Below, piece after piece: positions 35,370-44,815 of a stretch of DNA of 60,152 bases (position 1 is the first letter of the stretch; every line of letters starts with the position of its first letter). The notes beneath the pieces are model-generated. The model was given only the letters and a program-made list of their open reading frames with translations. It made no database searches and was not told where the DNA came from. Source of the DNA: Leptolyngbyaceae cyanobacterium RU_5_1. Lineage in GTDB: Bacteria; Cyanobacteriota; Cyanobacteriia; Leptolyngbyales; Leptolyngbyaceae. The stretch is from contig JAAUSG010000006.1 in NCBI GenBank assembly GCA_012034055.1, positions 1 to 60,152 on the forward strand, in the 5' to 3' direction. Both the position numbers and the translations under genes were made by a program.

Positions 35370-35993
35370 TTACTGAGCCATCCGCATCGGTTCTGTTGCC
35401 CAAACGTTGGCTGGGTTGCTGGCACGCGGAATCCGAACTTGGGGTTGGGGGACTTCGTGAACCACATTGTTCTGTGTACTGACTTGAACACAGCTTGGTG
35501 TGAAGAGGAAGATGCTTTCTCCAATCCGCTCTTGATGTCCATCAATGGCGTAGGTGCCACCTGCAACAAAATCAACGGCTCTCTGGGCTTGATCGGGATC
35601 CATAATGGTCAAATTGAGCACAACCGATTTGCGCTCCCGCAGGGCCTGAATCACCTGTGGCATTTCTTCAAAGGAACGAGGTTCCATCACGACAACTTCC
35701 GAAATCCCATTGGCAGCACCTGGCATACCAATCACATTGCTCATATTACCCATCGTTGATCCTGTCATGGTTGGTGCTCCTACACTTGTTTCAGCAGCAA
35801 TTGAGCGATCGCGTAACCGGCTACGACGACTCCGAGGTTCCTCCATCGATTGCATTGATTGCATGGTTTGAGGATGCTCTTGTTGATAAAGATTCTGGTA
35901 TTCTCCGCCGTCCATTTCGTCGTACTCGTACTCATAGTCCATCGGTTCATTAAAACCAACGAAGTCCCGTAGTTTGTTGAAAATGTTACTCAC
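35370..35993 (-). CDS. sepF: cell division protein SepF (Cdv2)
   Basis: 207 residues from GTG 35993, chosen because family members begin [14 protein letters not shown]; the longer ORF start at 36059 is unlikely. Layout: amphipathic membrane-binding N-terminus, a Gln/Met/Ser/Gly-rich linker (about residues 30-105), then the SepF domain ([59 protein letters not shown]). SepF anchors FtsZ to the membrane at the septum. Next to proC and downstream of pipY, the usual order. A 780-bp spacer separates it from pipY. Confidence 0.93.
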   Translation of the reverse strand: MSNIFNKLRDFVGFNEPMDYEYEYDEMDGGEYQNLYQQEHPQTMQSMQSMEEPRSRRSRLRDRSIAAETSVGAPTMTGSTMGNMSNVIGMPGAANGISEVVVMEPRSFEEMPQVIQALRERKSVVLNLTIMDPDQAQRAVDFVAGGTYAIDGHQERIGESIFLFTPSCVQVSTQNNVVHEVPQPQVRIPRASNPANVWATEPMRMAQ

Positions 35994-36641
35994 TGTATAC
36001 GCTCCATCACGATCAGTTACAAGTATCGAAAATCGCTGCCAGTGACCATAAATGCACACCCATTAAAGACAGTCTCAGTCCATTTATCCAAACGTCAAAG
36101 CTGCCATTTCCGGTTTCCGAGCCAATGAAAACCTGATTGCGAACCTCTCGCGAACTAGCAGTGAAAGAGTAGGGCAAACGTATGCCTTCAACCCTCACAA
36201 GCCACCGAACAATTGATTCGGTCTAGTGGAAACTAGCGTTTGCTGATTTCCCGCTCCGGAGAGCCATTCATGTCCAAGAAGCCACTGGCCTTGATGGTAG
36301 GCTAATCACTTGAGTTCCTACCCGTTTCGCTGAATTGAGTCATCAGTATACAGCTAGTTCCTCAAAGCGGATCTTTTATTAAGCTTTTTTCTTTTTTTTC
36401 AAGATGACTAGAACTCTGGCTACAATACAAGTTTTTTCATCAAGGCTATCTTCCGTTGTTTGCGGTTTTGATTAGTACTAAAGATCTCAATCAGTAAGAT
36501 CTCAACTATCAGTTATCAGTACCAAAATTCTCAACTATCCCTACTAAATGATTTAATGTTTTTCAAGGTTTGATCATGTGGTTCTGACGCTACTCTCAAG
36601 AACCTGATTGACCGACAAAACTCTCAAAACCCCGATTCTTG

Positions 36642-36717
36642 CGTAGGTTGGGTTAGTGATAGCGTAACCCAACAAGACCAAGGCTGGTGTTGGGTTTCAC
36701 GATGTTCAACCCGACCC
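36642..36717. repeat. GTAGGTTGGGTT palindromic repeat
   Basis: GTAGGTTGGGTT then AACCCAAC, then TGTTGGGTTT and a degenerate ending GTTCAACCCGACCC. Same family as 631, 4807 and 59069. It lies in the pipY-sepF spacer 36060-36772, which otherwise has no gene I can support. Confidence 0.5.
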
Positions 36718-36772
36718 ACAAAAAGATTTGTCAGTCAACCAGCTCAAGAATATTGTCAAAACTAAAACGACG

Positions 36773-37456
36773 CTACAAAGTGCGATCGCCAAACAAAATT
36801 CGCCCTAAGCGAACCATCGTAGCCCCGGCTTGAACTGCCAATTCGTAATCCTCAGACATTCCCATTGAAAGTTCGTGGATGTGAATGTGAGACCAATTTT
36901 GGTCGCGGATCTGAGTTGCCAGTGTATGGGTTTGCTGGAACGCATCTAGCAGTTGTGCTGCATTTAAGCCCAACGGAGGAATCATCATCAGCCCTTGAAT
37001 CGCTAGATGATGATACTCATTGAGTGCTGCCAAATCTGCCAATAATTCCGGAGCCATCCAGCCGTATTTGGCGGGATCAGGACGTATTTTTACTTGGAGA
37101 CAGATAATGGGTTTTTGAGTGAACGGCTCTGCTAAGCGATCGAGTCGCTGCGCCAGCTTCAGATTATCGACGGAGTGGATCCAGTGGAATAGCTGTAATG
37201 CTTTTTGAGCCTTATTGGCTTGCAGATGTCCAATTAAATGCCAGGTTATATCAGGTAAATCCTGAAGCTGTGCCTGTTTGCCTTCTGCCTCTTGAACTCG
37301 ACTTTCACCAAAATCGCGAATTCCGGCCTCATAAGCCTCGCGCATTGCTTCTACAGGTACCTGTTTAGTAACGGCTATCAACCGCACAGAAGCAGGAATC
37401 GTTTGACGAGTCCGAGCAACTCGTTCTGAAACGCTGCCCGATAAAGGATAGACCAT
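36773..37456 (-). CDS. pipY: PLP homeostasis protein PipY (YggS family)
   Basis: 227 residues. Family motifs: LIAVTKQVPVEAMREAYEAGIRDFGESRVQEA (PLP Lys in AVTK, about residue 31), WHLIGHLQANKAQ, VDNLKLAQRLD, ELSMGMSEDYELAVQAGATMVRLGRILFG. PLP-binding alanine-racemase-like barrel that maintains PLP balance. Overlaps the pipX stop as TAATG, so the two are co-translated. Adjacent to sepF and proC. Confidence 0.93.
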   Translation of the reverse strand: MVYPLSGSVSERVARTRQTIPASVRLIAVTKQVPVEAMREAYEAGIRDFGESRVQEAEGKQAQLQDLPDITWHLIGHLQANKAQKALQLFHWIHSVDNLKLAQRLDRLAEPFTQKPIICLQVKIRPDPAKYGWMAPELLADLAALNEYHHLAIQGLMMIPPLGLNAAQLLDAFQQTHTLATQIRDQNWSHIHIHELSMGMSEDYELAVQAGATMVRLGRILFGDRTL

Positions 37457-37725
37457 TACTGAAATGTTTGCTTATAAATTTTCAGAAGTTGGTCGTAGTC
37501 GTGTTGAGATCCTGTACGACGCAGCAAGCGGATACGATTTTCGACTGTAATCCGAGCATCCGATCGCGTGAGTGGTTCAAATTCCAACCCATCATCTCCA
37601 GTGACGACCAGAAAAAACAGCCGTTGAGCGTAGAGAGTTGTGAACAACTCCCGGTTTGCATCGACCAGACAAACTCTGAACAGCAAACCAAAATTTGGAT
37701 GGTTGATATAGTTCTCGTCGCTCAT
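37456..37725 (-). CDS. pipX: PipX, NtcA co-activator
   Basis: 89 residues, the exact family length. Sequence begins MSDENYINHPNFGLLFRVCLVDANRELFTTLYAQRLFFLV, the Tudor-like beta domain, then two C-terminal helices (SDARITVENRIRLLRRTGS, DYDQLLKIY). PipX binds PII (GlnB) or the nitrogen regulator NtcA in response to 2-oxoglutarate. Its presence is diagnostic for a cyanobacterium. Shares a TAATG junction with pipY. Confidence 0.95.
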   Translation of the reverse strand: MSDENYINHPNFGLLFRVCLVDANRELFTTLYAQRLFFLVVTGDDGLEFEPLTRSDARITVENRIRLLRRTGSQHDYDQLLKIYKQTFQ

Positions 37726-37807
37726 TCAGACTCATTCTGGATAGACGCTTTCGATATTACCTGGTTTTGTTGACTTGTTACGGATAATGCACTGTTCCAG
37801 GCAAGGA

Positions 37808-38806
37808 TTAAGCTTCTCCTCCCCATAGAATTCGGATGCCCCAGAGCAAGACCATACCTGCCAATGCTAGCCAGTCCATCACCCTAAATCGAAATTGGTG
37901 CCATTGAACTCGATGTTGATTGGGACTGGTAAAGCCGCGTACTTTCATGGCACTGGCAATTTGTTCAGCTCGCAGTAATAGGTTTTCTAGCAACCGTTCA
38001 GCGACCATGAGCCAGACTTGAATTGTACGCCGCATCCCTAACTTCTTCCAGTTAATTGCCCGTGTACTAACGGAGCGCACCAGATTTTGAATTTCCTCTA
38101 GAACTAGCGGGATGAAGCGGAGCGAAAGGGTGAGGGTGAGCGTAATTTCAGTGACTGGAATTTTGAAGCGACGGAGCGGCTCCATCCAGTTTTCGATCGC
38201 AGCGGTCACTTCTTCTGGAGCCGTCGTCAGTAAATACAGGTTGGTACTGTAAATCAGGGTGAATAGCAGAGTACTGACCCGAATTGCCAGATCCAGCGAT
38301 CGCCGAGTAATGGTAAAAGGGCCCAACCTTAACAGCATGTAGCTGTAGTCTGTTGGCTGAGGCAGCGGCTTGGTGATGGAGGGTTGTTGTTTGACGGCGG
38401 GAGGTCGGTTTTGTCCCCAACCGAATGGGTTATACCAGGGATTTGCGGGTGGAGGGTCTGGTAAGGGGGTTGGTTGTCGGGTAAAGGCGAGTTCGTCTGC
38501 GGGTAATCGAGGTTGGTGGTTAGTGTTAAGTCCATCAGGCAGGATGGCCGTTAAGACAAACACCAGTGTGCAGAGGAAGATTAGCCAGCCCATCTGCTGC
38601 CGCCAGACCCGGAGCGGGATCATGGCCGTTAAGGTAATCAGAATGAGTAAGCCGACCAGCGCGATTCGCCAGGCTGGATTTGCCAACAAGGGAGCTGCCA
38701 GAAACGTCATTAACCACACCAGCTTGACCCGAGGATCCAAGCGGTGGAGCCAGGTGACGGGTTGTTCCAGGTACAGTCCTAAAGGGAGCGATCGCAGTAA
38801 ATCCAT
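37808..38806 (-). CDS. EcfT/CbiQ-family energy-coupling transmembrane protein
   Basis: 332 residues. Hydrophobic helices at both ends with a long polar Pro-rich loop (about residues 95-155) in the middle, then the EcfT coupling motifs: SLRFIPLVLEEI, VSTRAINWKKLGMRR and LLRAEQIASAMKVRGF near residue 285. EcfT couples ABC ATPases with S-components for vitamin or metal uptake. In cyanobacteria it stands between der and pipX, as here, without ATPases beside it. The polar loop (about 60 residues) is longer than usual. Confidence 0.8.
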   Translation of the reverse strand: MDLLRSLPLGLYLEQPVTWLHRLDPRVKLVWLMTFLAAPLLANPAWRIALVGLLILITLTAMIPLRVWRQQMGWLIFLCTLVFVLTAILPDGLNTNHQPRLPADELAFTRQPTPLPDPPPANPWYNPFGWGQNRPPAVKQQPSITKPLPQPTDYSYMLLRLGPFTITRRSLDLAIRVSTLLFTLIYSTNLYLLTTAPEEVTAAIENWMEPLRRFKIPVTEITLTLTLSLRFIPLVLEEIQNLVRSVSTRAINWKKLGMRRTIQVWLMVAERLLENLLLRAEQIASAMKVRGFTSPNQHRVQWHQFRFRVMDWLALAGMVLLWGIRILWGGEA

Positions 38807-38838
38807 TCGATTTTAGATTTTGGATTTTCGATTGAATT
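38807..38838. repeat. A/T-rich heptamer repeat
   Basis: GATTTTAG and GATTTTGG/C units immediately upstream of the ecfT start; a second copy follows at 38930-38961, so the whole der-ecfT spacer is flanked by them. Confidence 0.55.
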
Positions 38839-38929
38839 CGTATTTGTGACAAATTAAGAATGTGCAACAAGCCGATCTCGGCTAGACGTGATGACGTGTT
38901 CGCGATTGTTCAAATTTTAGGCCCGAGTT

Positions 38930-38961
38930 AATCCAAAATCCCAAATCGAAAATCCAAAATT
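38930..38961. repeat. A/T-rich heptamer repeat
   Basis: AATCCAAAATCCC, AAATCG and AAAATCC units, immediately beyond the der stop. Same family as 124-157. Confidence 0.55.
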
Positions 38962-38962
38962 C

Positions 38963-40321
38963 CTACACCCGTGTGGCTCGATTCGCACTCCGCTCAAGAT
39001 CGCGCAGTTTTTTGCCGCGCCAGAACAGGCGAATAGGGGTGCCCGTAAAACCAAGGGATTGGCGAAACTGGCGTTCAACGTAGCGCCGGTAGCTGTCGTT
39101 AAATAGGTCGGGATCATTGACAAATAGGGCGATCGAGGGCGGTTGGCTGCTAACTTGGGTACCATAGTAAATCTTGCCTTGCCGACCGCCGCGTGTAGTC
39201 GGTGGGGTGTGCCAACCAACGGCGTCCTCCAGGACTTCGTTAATCACCGAGGTTGTGACGCGGCGACGATGTTGCTCGGCAGCAACGTTCACCGAGTCCA
39301 GAATCTTCTCAACCCGTTGTCCGGTTAGGGCACTGACAAAGATGATTTCTGCCCACTCGAAGAAGTGCAGTCGGCTGCGCAGCTCTTTCTCGTAGTCGTA
39401 AATGGTGTGGGAGTCTTTTTCGACCGCATCCCACTTGTTAACGACAATTACACAGGCGCGACCGTCTTCTGCAACTCGTCCGGCAAGCTTTTGATCTTGT
39501 TCTGTGACGCCATCCAGGGCGTCAATCACCAACAGCACGACATCCGCGCGGGCGATCGCCTTAAACGCTCGGTTAATCCCAAAAAATTCGGGCCCGTATT
39601 CCACATTCTTTTTCTTGCGGATGCCAGCGGTGTCAATCAACCGATAGGTCTGTCCCTGGCGCTCCACCACCATATCGATCGCGTCGCGGGTGGTGCCCGA
39701 AATCGGACTGACGATGGCGCGAGATTCACCCACAAAAGCATTCAACAGACTGGATTTGCCGACATTGGGGCGGCCCGCGATCGCCACCTTAATTTCGTCC
39801 GGTTCATCAAGCTGATCGGTAGGCGGCAGATGAGTAATCAACTGATCCAGCAGTTCGCCAGTACCGCTGCCATGAATCCCCGAAATGGGATACGGCTCAC
39901 CCAAGCCCAACTCCCAAAACTCCGCGGCTTGAAGAATCCCTTGATTTAAGGATTCGCACTTGTTGACTGCCAGCAATACCGGCACAGGCTGCTGATGTAA
40001 CCAGGTTGCAATTTCCTGGTCGCCGCCCATTAGTCCTGTTTGTCCGTCCACTACCAAGATTGCTGCGCTTGCCTCTGCCAGGGCTGCCAGTGCCTGTTCG
40101 CGAATTAGAGGCAAAAATTCAGTGTTGTCGTCAAACACCAAGCCGCCAGTATCGACCACCAGGAATTCGCGATCGCTCCAAAATGCCCGTTTGTAGGTGC
40201 GATCGCGGGTCACCCCTGGTTCATCATAGACAATCGCATCCTGTACCCCTGCCAATCGATTGACAACGGTAGACTTGCCCACATTCGGGCGACCAATCAC
40301 AGCAACAACAGGTAACGGCAT
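38963..40321 (-). CDS. der: ribosome biogenesis GTPase Der
   Basis: 452 residues from ATG 40321 ([23 protein letters not shown]). Two tandem GTPase domains: G1 GRPNVGKST and [10 protein letters not shown]3 DTGG and DTAGIRK, G4 NKCE and NKWD, plus a C-terminal KH-like domain with [17 protein letters not shown] and FVNDPDLF. Acts in 50S subunit assembly and is essential. The ORF extends 55 codons further upstream, but that region has no family homology by eye, so this start is used. der, ecfT-like and pipX form a conserved run. Confidence 0.97.
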   Translation of the reverse strand: MPLPVVAVIGRPNVGKSTVVNRLAGVQDAIVYDEPGVTRDRTYKRAFWSDREFLVVDTGGLVFDDNTEFLPLIREQALAALAEASAAILVVDGQTGLMGGDQEIATWLHQQPVPVLLAVNKCESLNQGILQAAEFWELGLGEPYPISGIHGSGTGELLDQLITHLPPTDQLDEPDEIKVAIAGRPNVGKSSLLNAFVGESRAIVSPISGTTRDAIDMVVERQGQTYRLIDTAGIRKKKNVEYGPEFFGINRAFKAIARADVVLLVIDALDGVTEQDQKLAGRVAEDGRACVIVVNKWDAVEKDSHTIYDYEKELRSRLHFFEWAEIIFVSALTGQRVEKILDSVNVAAEQHRRRVTTSVINEVLEDAVGWHTPPTTRGGRQGKIYYGTQVSSQPPSIALFVNDPDLFNDSYRRYVERQFRQSLGFTGTPIRLFWRGKKLRDLERSANRATRV

Positions 40322-40732
40322 GAAATAACGAGGCGCATAAGTTAATCGATAGTCTCTATCAATTCTAGTACTTCCTATTGATGTAGCACTGCTGCAATCT
40401 GGGTTTTGGCTTTTGCAATCAACTTTGCACTGAGCACCTACAAGCCCGGCTTCGGACACAACGTGATTCTGCATTCTGAACCGCAAGACTGGAAAGCAGC
40501 CATTGCTGACGACAGATTAGAACGGCACCTCAACCTCAATTCACCAACAGAAGGAAAGAAATGAAACTACTTCAGATCGGCGATCGCGGGTCTAACTGAT
40601 GTGGAGCAGCGCACCCCCCCCCTAGCAGGTCACGGAAAGTACCCTTCTCGTATTCAGCGTGAGTTGCCTTTATAAGTAATTCAACTGTCTACCCGGTCTA
40701 TCCACTCCTACCAGCGATCACTCAAGTCCTGG
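40322..40732. other. gene-poor spacer with C9 tract
   Basis: No gene longer than a dozen codons can be supported. A short frame (MKLLQIGDRGSN, from 40561) with a Shine-Dalgarno-like GAAGGAAAG before it stops after 12 codons; it looks like the start of a lost gene. A run of nine C at 40614-40622 follows. Confidence 0.4.
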
Positions 40733-40773
40733 ATGGGCTACGTAGCAGATAGGAGTTGGTCTTCATCCTTTTC

Positions 40774-40927
40774 TATGTCTGCCATAGCTGTCCTGGGGAG
40801 CTTGATAGATCCAGCTTATGGGGCAATGGATGACTTTTTGAGGAGGTATCGCAGGAGCGAGCGCGATCGGCGTCGGCGCGAAGTGAGACGTGTTGTGTTG
40901 TTGTGGCTAGCGGAGTTTGCGGAGTAA
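40774..40927 (+). CDS. candidate small ORF, Arg-rich
   Basis: 50 codons from ATG 40774 (or 64 from ATG 40733). Reads MSAIAVLGSLIDPAYGAMDD then FLRRYRRSERDRRRREVRRV and ends LLWLAEFAE. The very Arg-rich centre and the lack of a ribosome site leave doubt. Its TAA overlaps the next ATG (TAATG at 40925-40929), which argues for a coupled pair. Confidence 0.3.
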
Positions 40928-41067
40928 TGATCGTCAGGAAGTTGAAGGATAAACCTTGGGGCGCGAGGGCGATCGCTGCGATTCTTGATGGCTTCATGGA
41001 ACTGCTGGTGAACTCAATAAGTTCATTGTTCATTGGACTAGAAAATAGCCTAGAAAAGAGAAGGTAA
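40927..41067 (+). CDS. candidate 46-residue small ORF coupled to the preceding one
   Basis: Starts at the TAATG overlap and ends TAA 41065-41067. It reads MIVRKLKDKPWGARAIAAIL, DGFMELLVNSISSLFIGLENS, then LEKRR: amphipathic, basic at both ends. Not recognised. Support is limited to the coupled start, a HIP1 site in frame and a sensible composition. Confidence 0.3.
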   Translation: MIVRKLKDKPWGARAIAAILDGFMELLVNSISSLFIGLENSLEKRR

Positions 41068-41120
41068 TCAGCAGATATTAGCGTGTATTAGCGGGTGTTT
41101 ACAAAGCGTTATAACTGCTA

Positions 41121-41166
41121 AAACTTAAGCCCTTGTGAAGTTTGAGTACTCACAAGGGCTTAAGTT
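41121..41166 (-). terminator. strong terminator of the tRNA-Glu gene
   Basis: AACTTAAGCCCTTGTGA (41122-41138) and TCACAAGGGCTTAAGTT (41150-41166) form a perfect 17-bp stem with an 11-base loop. On the minus strand it follows the tRNA by about 17 bases and is followed by TTTTAGCAG. It is the natural transcription stop for the tRNA. Confidence 0.75.
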
Positions 41167-41182
41167 CGTTCGCTAGAATGCA

Positions 41183-41255
41183 TACCCCCAGGGGAATTCG
41201 AATCCCCGTCGCCTCCGTGAAAGGGAGGTGTCCTAGGCCTCTAGACGATGGGGGC
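41183..41255 (-). tRNA. tRNA-Glu (anticodon TTC)
   Basis: 73 nt. Cloverleaf is clear: acceptor 5' GCCCCCA pairs with 3' TGGGGGT plus discriminator A; anticodon stem CTCCC/GGGAG (approx.) with loop CTTTCAC holding the anticodon TTC; T loop GGTTCGAAT-type (here GATTCGAAT). CCA is not encoded. In cyanobacteria this tRNA is also a precursor for tetrapyrrole synthesis through glutamyl-tRNA reductase. Confidence 0.95.
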
Positions 41256-41430
41256 ACATAATTAGACCTTTATTAGCGTAGTGGACACGATCGCATCTGT
41301 CAACATTGCTTTCAGATTAAAAACGGCAACATGCGCTTTTCCTTCGTTATCCTAGCGCAGCTTGTGACATAGCTGACAACGTATTGTCTGGCTCAACTCT
41401 ACTGGAACTTAGTGAGTACTAATACACGGG

Positions 41431-41712
41431 TTAAGCCATATCGCCAGAGTTCCGTAGACGAATCAAGCGACGACGCATTTGAGGAGAAGCGTGTAACTCA
41501 GAGACTTCCTGAGCAGTAACCTCAACCTGCACAGGTTCCATATATTCGTCTGTTCCATAAGCAAAGGCGTCTATCAAAGCTTCTAAAAGCTGATCGTGCC
41601 CCTCAAAAACCCCCTTCTCTTCGATCAACCTGAACTTGAGGTGAATCTCACATTCATAAACTTCGACCTCAAAAGTTGAAGCTTTTTTGCGTTCTATGGA
41701 ATCGTACTGCAT
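41431..41712 (-). CDS. Npun_R1517-family small regulator
   Basis: 93 residues from ATG 41712. Motif VYECEIHLKFRLIEEKG, a DQLLEALIDAFAYGTDEYME centre and the ending ASPQMRRRLIRLRNSGDMA fit the Npun_R1517 family, which is annotated as a heterocyst-differentiation-related transcription regulator in heterocystous cyanobacteria and also exists in others. DNA binding and target genes are not shown here. The upstream frame adds an implausible 22 codons. Confidence 0.6.
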   Translation of the reverse strand: MQYDSIERKKASTFEVEVYECEIHLKFRLIEEKGVFEGHDQLLEALIDAFAYGTDEYMEPVQVEVTAQEVSELHASPQMRRRLIRLRNSGDMA

Positions 41713-41778
41713 GCGTAAAAATAATCCTATTTCAATGCATGTGAGAGTGTAAGTTGCACCAGGAAAGCCGCCATACAA

Positions 41779-42500
41779 TGACTCCGCTTAACTAATAACT
41801 AGCTGAGTGGAAACTAAAGACGTAACCTGATCGCATTGCGATTAGCCATCTAGAAGTTCACTTACCAAACTTGTTGAAGTAGGAACTTGCAGGATAATCT
41901 AAACTTAGCATTCCCGCTTCTAGATTTAGAATCGGCTAAATAGCTGAAATCTGCATTGAGAAGTACTCAACTTTAACGATATCTTCAGGATGAAATGGAT
42001 ACTAAACATTACTGACCATCAATGATACATCACTCGTATTTTTGACTAATTCTTGGCAACCCCCTATCAGACTTAAGTGATTATTTTTATAAAGCTTTTA
42101 TGAGGAAAAGGCGAATTGCTTAAAGGATTTTTCACAGTACCCTAAGTAATGCCCAATTTGAGCTGTGAAATTCTAAGTACAATCCACTAATGCTCAACTG
42201 TGCTGAGTAGAGCTTACACAAAGAAACTTAGAAGTACTACTGAGAATCGATAATTAGTAGTTGATATTCAGTAGTGGATATTAGCAGGTTTTCAGTTGAT
42301 AGTAATGCCACTTATCCATGACATCTTTCTACACCCAGTAAGCAGTCGCTGTATAAACTTATTGAACTTTGAATAGGTGCGTGCAATCTGATACTTCTAA
42401 CTTAGAAGACCGGAAGTGTGAGACTCATGAATGTGCCACTCCTCCAGTCTTCAAATAGGTTGTTTTGTTGCTAACTCAGTAACATTGCGGTGCTAACGCA
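41779..42500. other. gene-free spacer of about 720 bp
   Basis: No coding region or tRNA is seen. It is A/T-rich and contains short repeated fragments (AGTAGTAGTTGATATT, TAGTGGATATTAGCAGG). A modest hairpin is at about 42404-42460 (GAAGACCGG paired with CC-GTCTTC), which may be the 3' end of the minus-strand methyltransferase transcript. Function unknown. Confidence 0.4.
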
Positions 42501-43220
42501 TCACATTCGCATTCCTCCAAAAACAGCAAGTTCAAAGAACTTGAAGTAGCAATCTACGTGCTGAAAACCAATTTCTCGCAGCCATTCACACTGTGTTTCT
42601 ACGGATGCTAGAATGTTGGCATCTTTATCTTCTCGATACACAAAACGTCTTGCTACTTCTTCTTTAGATAAAGCGTGATCGTGTGATTGATGCCATTGAT
42701 AGAGCGAATCTATTAGAACATCATTGAATAGAGCTTCTATCCATGAAGATGTAGACGCAACGTGTTCGATGTTGAGGAAGTATCCACCTGATTCCAACAA
42801 GCCGTAAATTTCCCGGTAGAGCGATCGCTTCCGCTCATCCGGCAGATGATGAATGCAGTAGCCAGATACAATTGCGTCGAAAGGCTCCAGCTCTGCTTGC
42901 CAGTTTGGATAGTACAGGTCAGCCTGGATAAATCGAACGCGATCGCCAAAATCACTCAGGTTCTGTTTTGCCTGATTGAGCATCGGTTCTGAGAAATCGA
43001 TCGCGCATACCTGTGATTGGGGATAGTGGGTCAAGATTGCCTGGGCGATCGTTCCATCACCACAGCCCAAATCAGCAACCTGCGTGATCGAACGTCCTGT
43101 CTGATCTAGAACCCGTAGAGCAATCTGAATTTGCTCCATTGCAAACGGAATGCCACCCCGAACACTTGTAAGAAAATTCTCTACCAGGACATGGCTTTGC
43201 CAAACGGTATCACTTCGCAT
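42501..43220 (-). CDS. class I SAM-dependent methyltransferase
   Basis: 239 residues. SAM motif I VADLGCGDGTIAQA (about residue 60), motif II CAIDFSEPMLNQA, motif III FDAIVSGYCIHHLPDE. Resembles the UbiE/COQ5-type or Methyltransf_25 family; substrate unknown. Downstream of a DNA-binding-type gene that starts at 43567; the 15-base gap suggests an operon. Confidence 0.75.
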   Translation of the reverse strand: MRSDTVWQSHVLVENFLTSVRGGIPFAMEQIQIALRVLDQTGRSITQVADLGCGDGTIAQAILTHYPQSQVCAIDFSEPMLNQAKQNLSDFGDRVRFIQADLYYPNWQAELEPFDAIVSGYCIHHLPDERKRSLYREIYGLLESGGYFLNIEHVASTSSWIEALFNDVLIDSLYQWHQSHDHALSKEEVARRFVYREDKDANILASVETQCEWLREIGFQHVDCYFKFFELAVFGGMRM

Positions 43221-43234
43221 GGGATCAGTTCTGA

Positions 43235-43567
43235 TTACCCTAAACTGTCAAGGTTAAGCGGGATCATGACTCCACTCGTGGTTAGGCCAAGCAACATCGG
43301 TTCACCGGGTTGAATTAACTTGCCGGTCAAGGCGCACTGTTCGTCCTGTTGGGCGATCGCGGAAATTGTGGCACGGATGTCAGTACGGGAAACTGAAGGG
43401 GTGTATTCGCCGGACTTTTGCTGCACGTAGTTCCACAAAATATCTCGAATCAAAGCTTGATAGCCCTGATTGCCAGAAATTTCCTTGAGTTTCTCTTTCA
43501 GTTCCCGCTCCAGACGAATGCTGGTCACTTCCATGTCGGTTGTAGCGGTGCGGGTTAAGGTATGCAT
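43235..43567 (-). CDS. ribbon-helix-helix-like DNA-binding protein
   Basis: 110 residues from ATG 43567, with an AGGAGG ribosome site. MEVTSIRLERELKEKLKEIS followed by GNQGYQALIRDILWNYVQQ is the basic ribbon-helix-helix layout. The C-terminal half (TISAIAQQDEQCALTGKLI, PGEPMLLGLTTSGVMIPLN) is a small beta domain that could bind a ligand. It may autoregulate with the methyltransferase gene. Not named. Confidence 0.6.
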   Translation of the reverse strand: MHTLTRTATTDMEVTSIRLERELKEKLKEISGNQGYQALIRDILWNYVQQKSGEYTPSVSRTDIRATISAIAQQDEQCALTGKLIQPGEPMLLGLTTSGVMIPLNLDSLG

Positions 43568-43986
43568 CACATTCCTCCTGAGATAGTTGATATAGATATG
43601 GACAGGCTCGTAATACAAGTGTAGTATGTTAGAAGGAATATTCAAGTGATTTCTGCAATCCTTTTATCCAATCCTTTTGTAAGTCTTGTTCTGCACAGCA
43701 GTTAATAGCGTTACGCGATCGCCAAAGTCGTTCCCAATCACCCAGGACTTACGCAGGTAATCGGTAATTGGATAGACCGCCAATTCCGACTACCGACTAC
43801 CCGCCTAAACACCCTATCGTTGGGTCATTTGCGTCAATCCTGACCAATTAGCATTCGCCCTACTTTTTTGCCCATGTTAATTTCTCAACAAACACTTAAC
43901 CAGCTCACTCTTGGAGCATACAGCACCCATTGACGATCGCCGAACGCATTAATTTGTGAGGGATCTGTCAACAGCTTTGTAGGCTA

Positions 43987-44012
43987 CCTGCTTCTTAAGA
44001 CGAAGAAGCAGG
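43987..44012. terminator. perfect 10-bp stem-loop
   Basis: CCTGCTTCTT, six-base loop, AAGAAGCAGG; extended by AACAG...CTGTT outside. Lies in the otherwise gene-free spacer 43568-44210. Terminator-like. Confidence 0.45.
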
Positions 44013-44210
44013 CTGTTTGTCGTGGAATACTGCAATTACCTTGGACAACCCGGAATGCAGCACCAGGGTATTGTAGTCACAGCCTGCCTGTGCTGAACTC
44101 GTTTCGTCCATCGTCCAAATATCGCTGTCGGGGACCACCCATCTAAACGTCGGAGTTGTGAGTGCTCTTTCGTCGTTAGTGCGGGAAAAACAGGGATACA
44201 GGAGAAAGAC

Positions 44211-44609
44211 ATGCTGAAGTTGACGTATACCGAGACTGGAATTTATTTGGAGTATTTAGCGCAATCACTGGAGGAGTTGATTACCCAGCGAATTATTTTG
44301 GCAATGCGAGTCAGTGAATCCTTGATGGTAGAACCCGGTCGAGCCTCGTTCTTGTTGCCGACCCATTCGCCTGAGTTGAACGTTTTGTGGGCGATCGCCG
44401 ATCGTCAGCACGATGAAATCACTCTTTGCCCAACCGATGAAGCGTTCATAGAAGTGACCTTACGAGGCGTTTGGTTATCGCATCGCATGGGTAGTGAGGA
44501 AGGAATTTTTCTAGCAGAGTTAAGAGTTCACACGGAGCGGTTGATCTGGCGAATCTGGCAGGCATCGGTTTCACCGCAGTCCTCCCTAACGGACGCATAT
44601 AGAGTTTAG
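44211..44609 (+). CDS. alr0857-family protein
   Basis: 132 residues. MLKLTYTETGIYLEYLAQSL, EELITQRIILAMRVSESL and then a beta-rich region with EVTLRGVWLSHRMGSEEGIF fit the cyanobacterial alr0857 family as I remember it. Function is not known. A mobile repeat (44616-44714) lies immediately downstream. Confidence 0.55.
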   Translation: MLKLTYTETGIYLEYLAQSLEELITQRIILAMRVSESLMVEPGRASFLLPTHSPELNVLWAIADRQHDEITLCPTDEAFIEVTLRGVWLSHRMGSEEGIFLAELRVHTERLIWRIWQASVSPQSSLTDAYRV

Positions 44610-44615
44610 GGGATA

Positions 44616-44714
44616 GGACTTACGACAAAACTCGGAGTTTTTAATCAAGAGTCAAATATCACGACCAACATAGTTGCCAAAACTCCGAGTTTTTGGGCAA
44701 AATGCGTAAGTCCT
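44616..44714. mobile_element. 99-bp MITE-like element
   Basis: AGGACTTACG at 44616-44625 is the inverse complement of CGTAAGTCCT at 44705-44714. Within it, AAAACTCGGAGTTTTT (44629-44644) and AAAACTCCGAGTTTTT (near 44680) are also inverse complements. AGGACTTACGCA-type ends are common in cyanobacterial MITEs and insertion sequences. A lone end is at about 43743-43754 (AGGACTTACGCA). No target-site duplication was confirmed. Confidence 0.55.
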
Positions 44715-44815
44715 GGGGGAGTCAGGAAGGAGGACGCGGAGAGGGAAGACGCGGAGGGGGAGAGAGATGAAATGGCATGGAAATTCCCCGTGCTCTCGTG
44801 TCAGATTTTCTTCTG

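Noticed and set aside
39365-39949. 194-codon plus-strand ORF opposite der
   Set aside because: Antisense of a conserved GTPase; no recognisable domain and no ribosome site.
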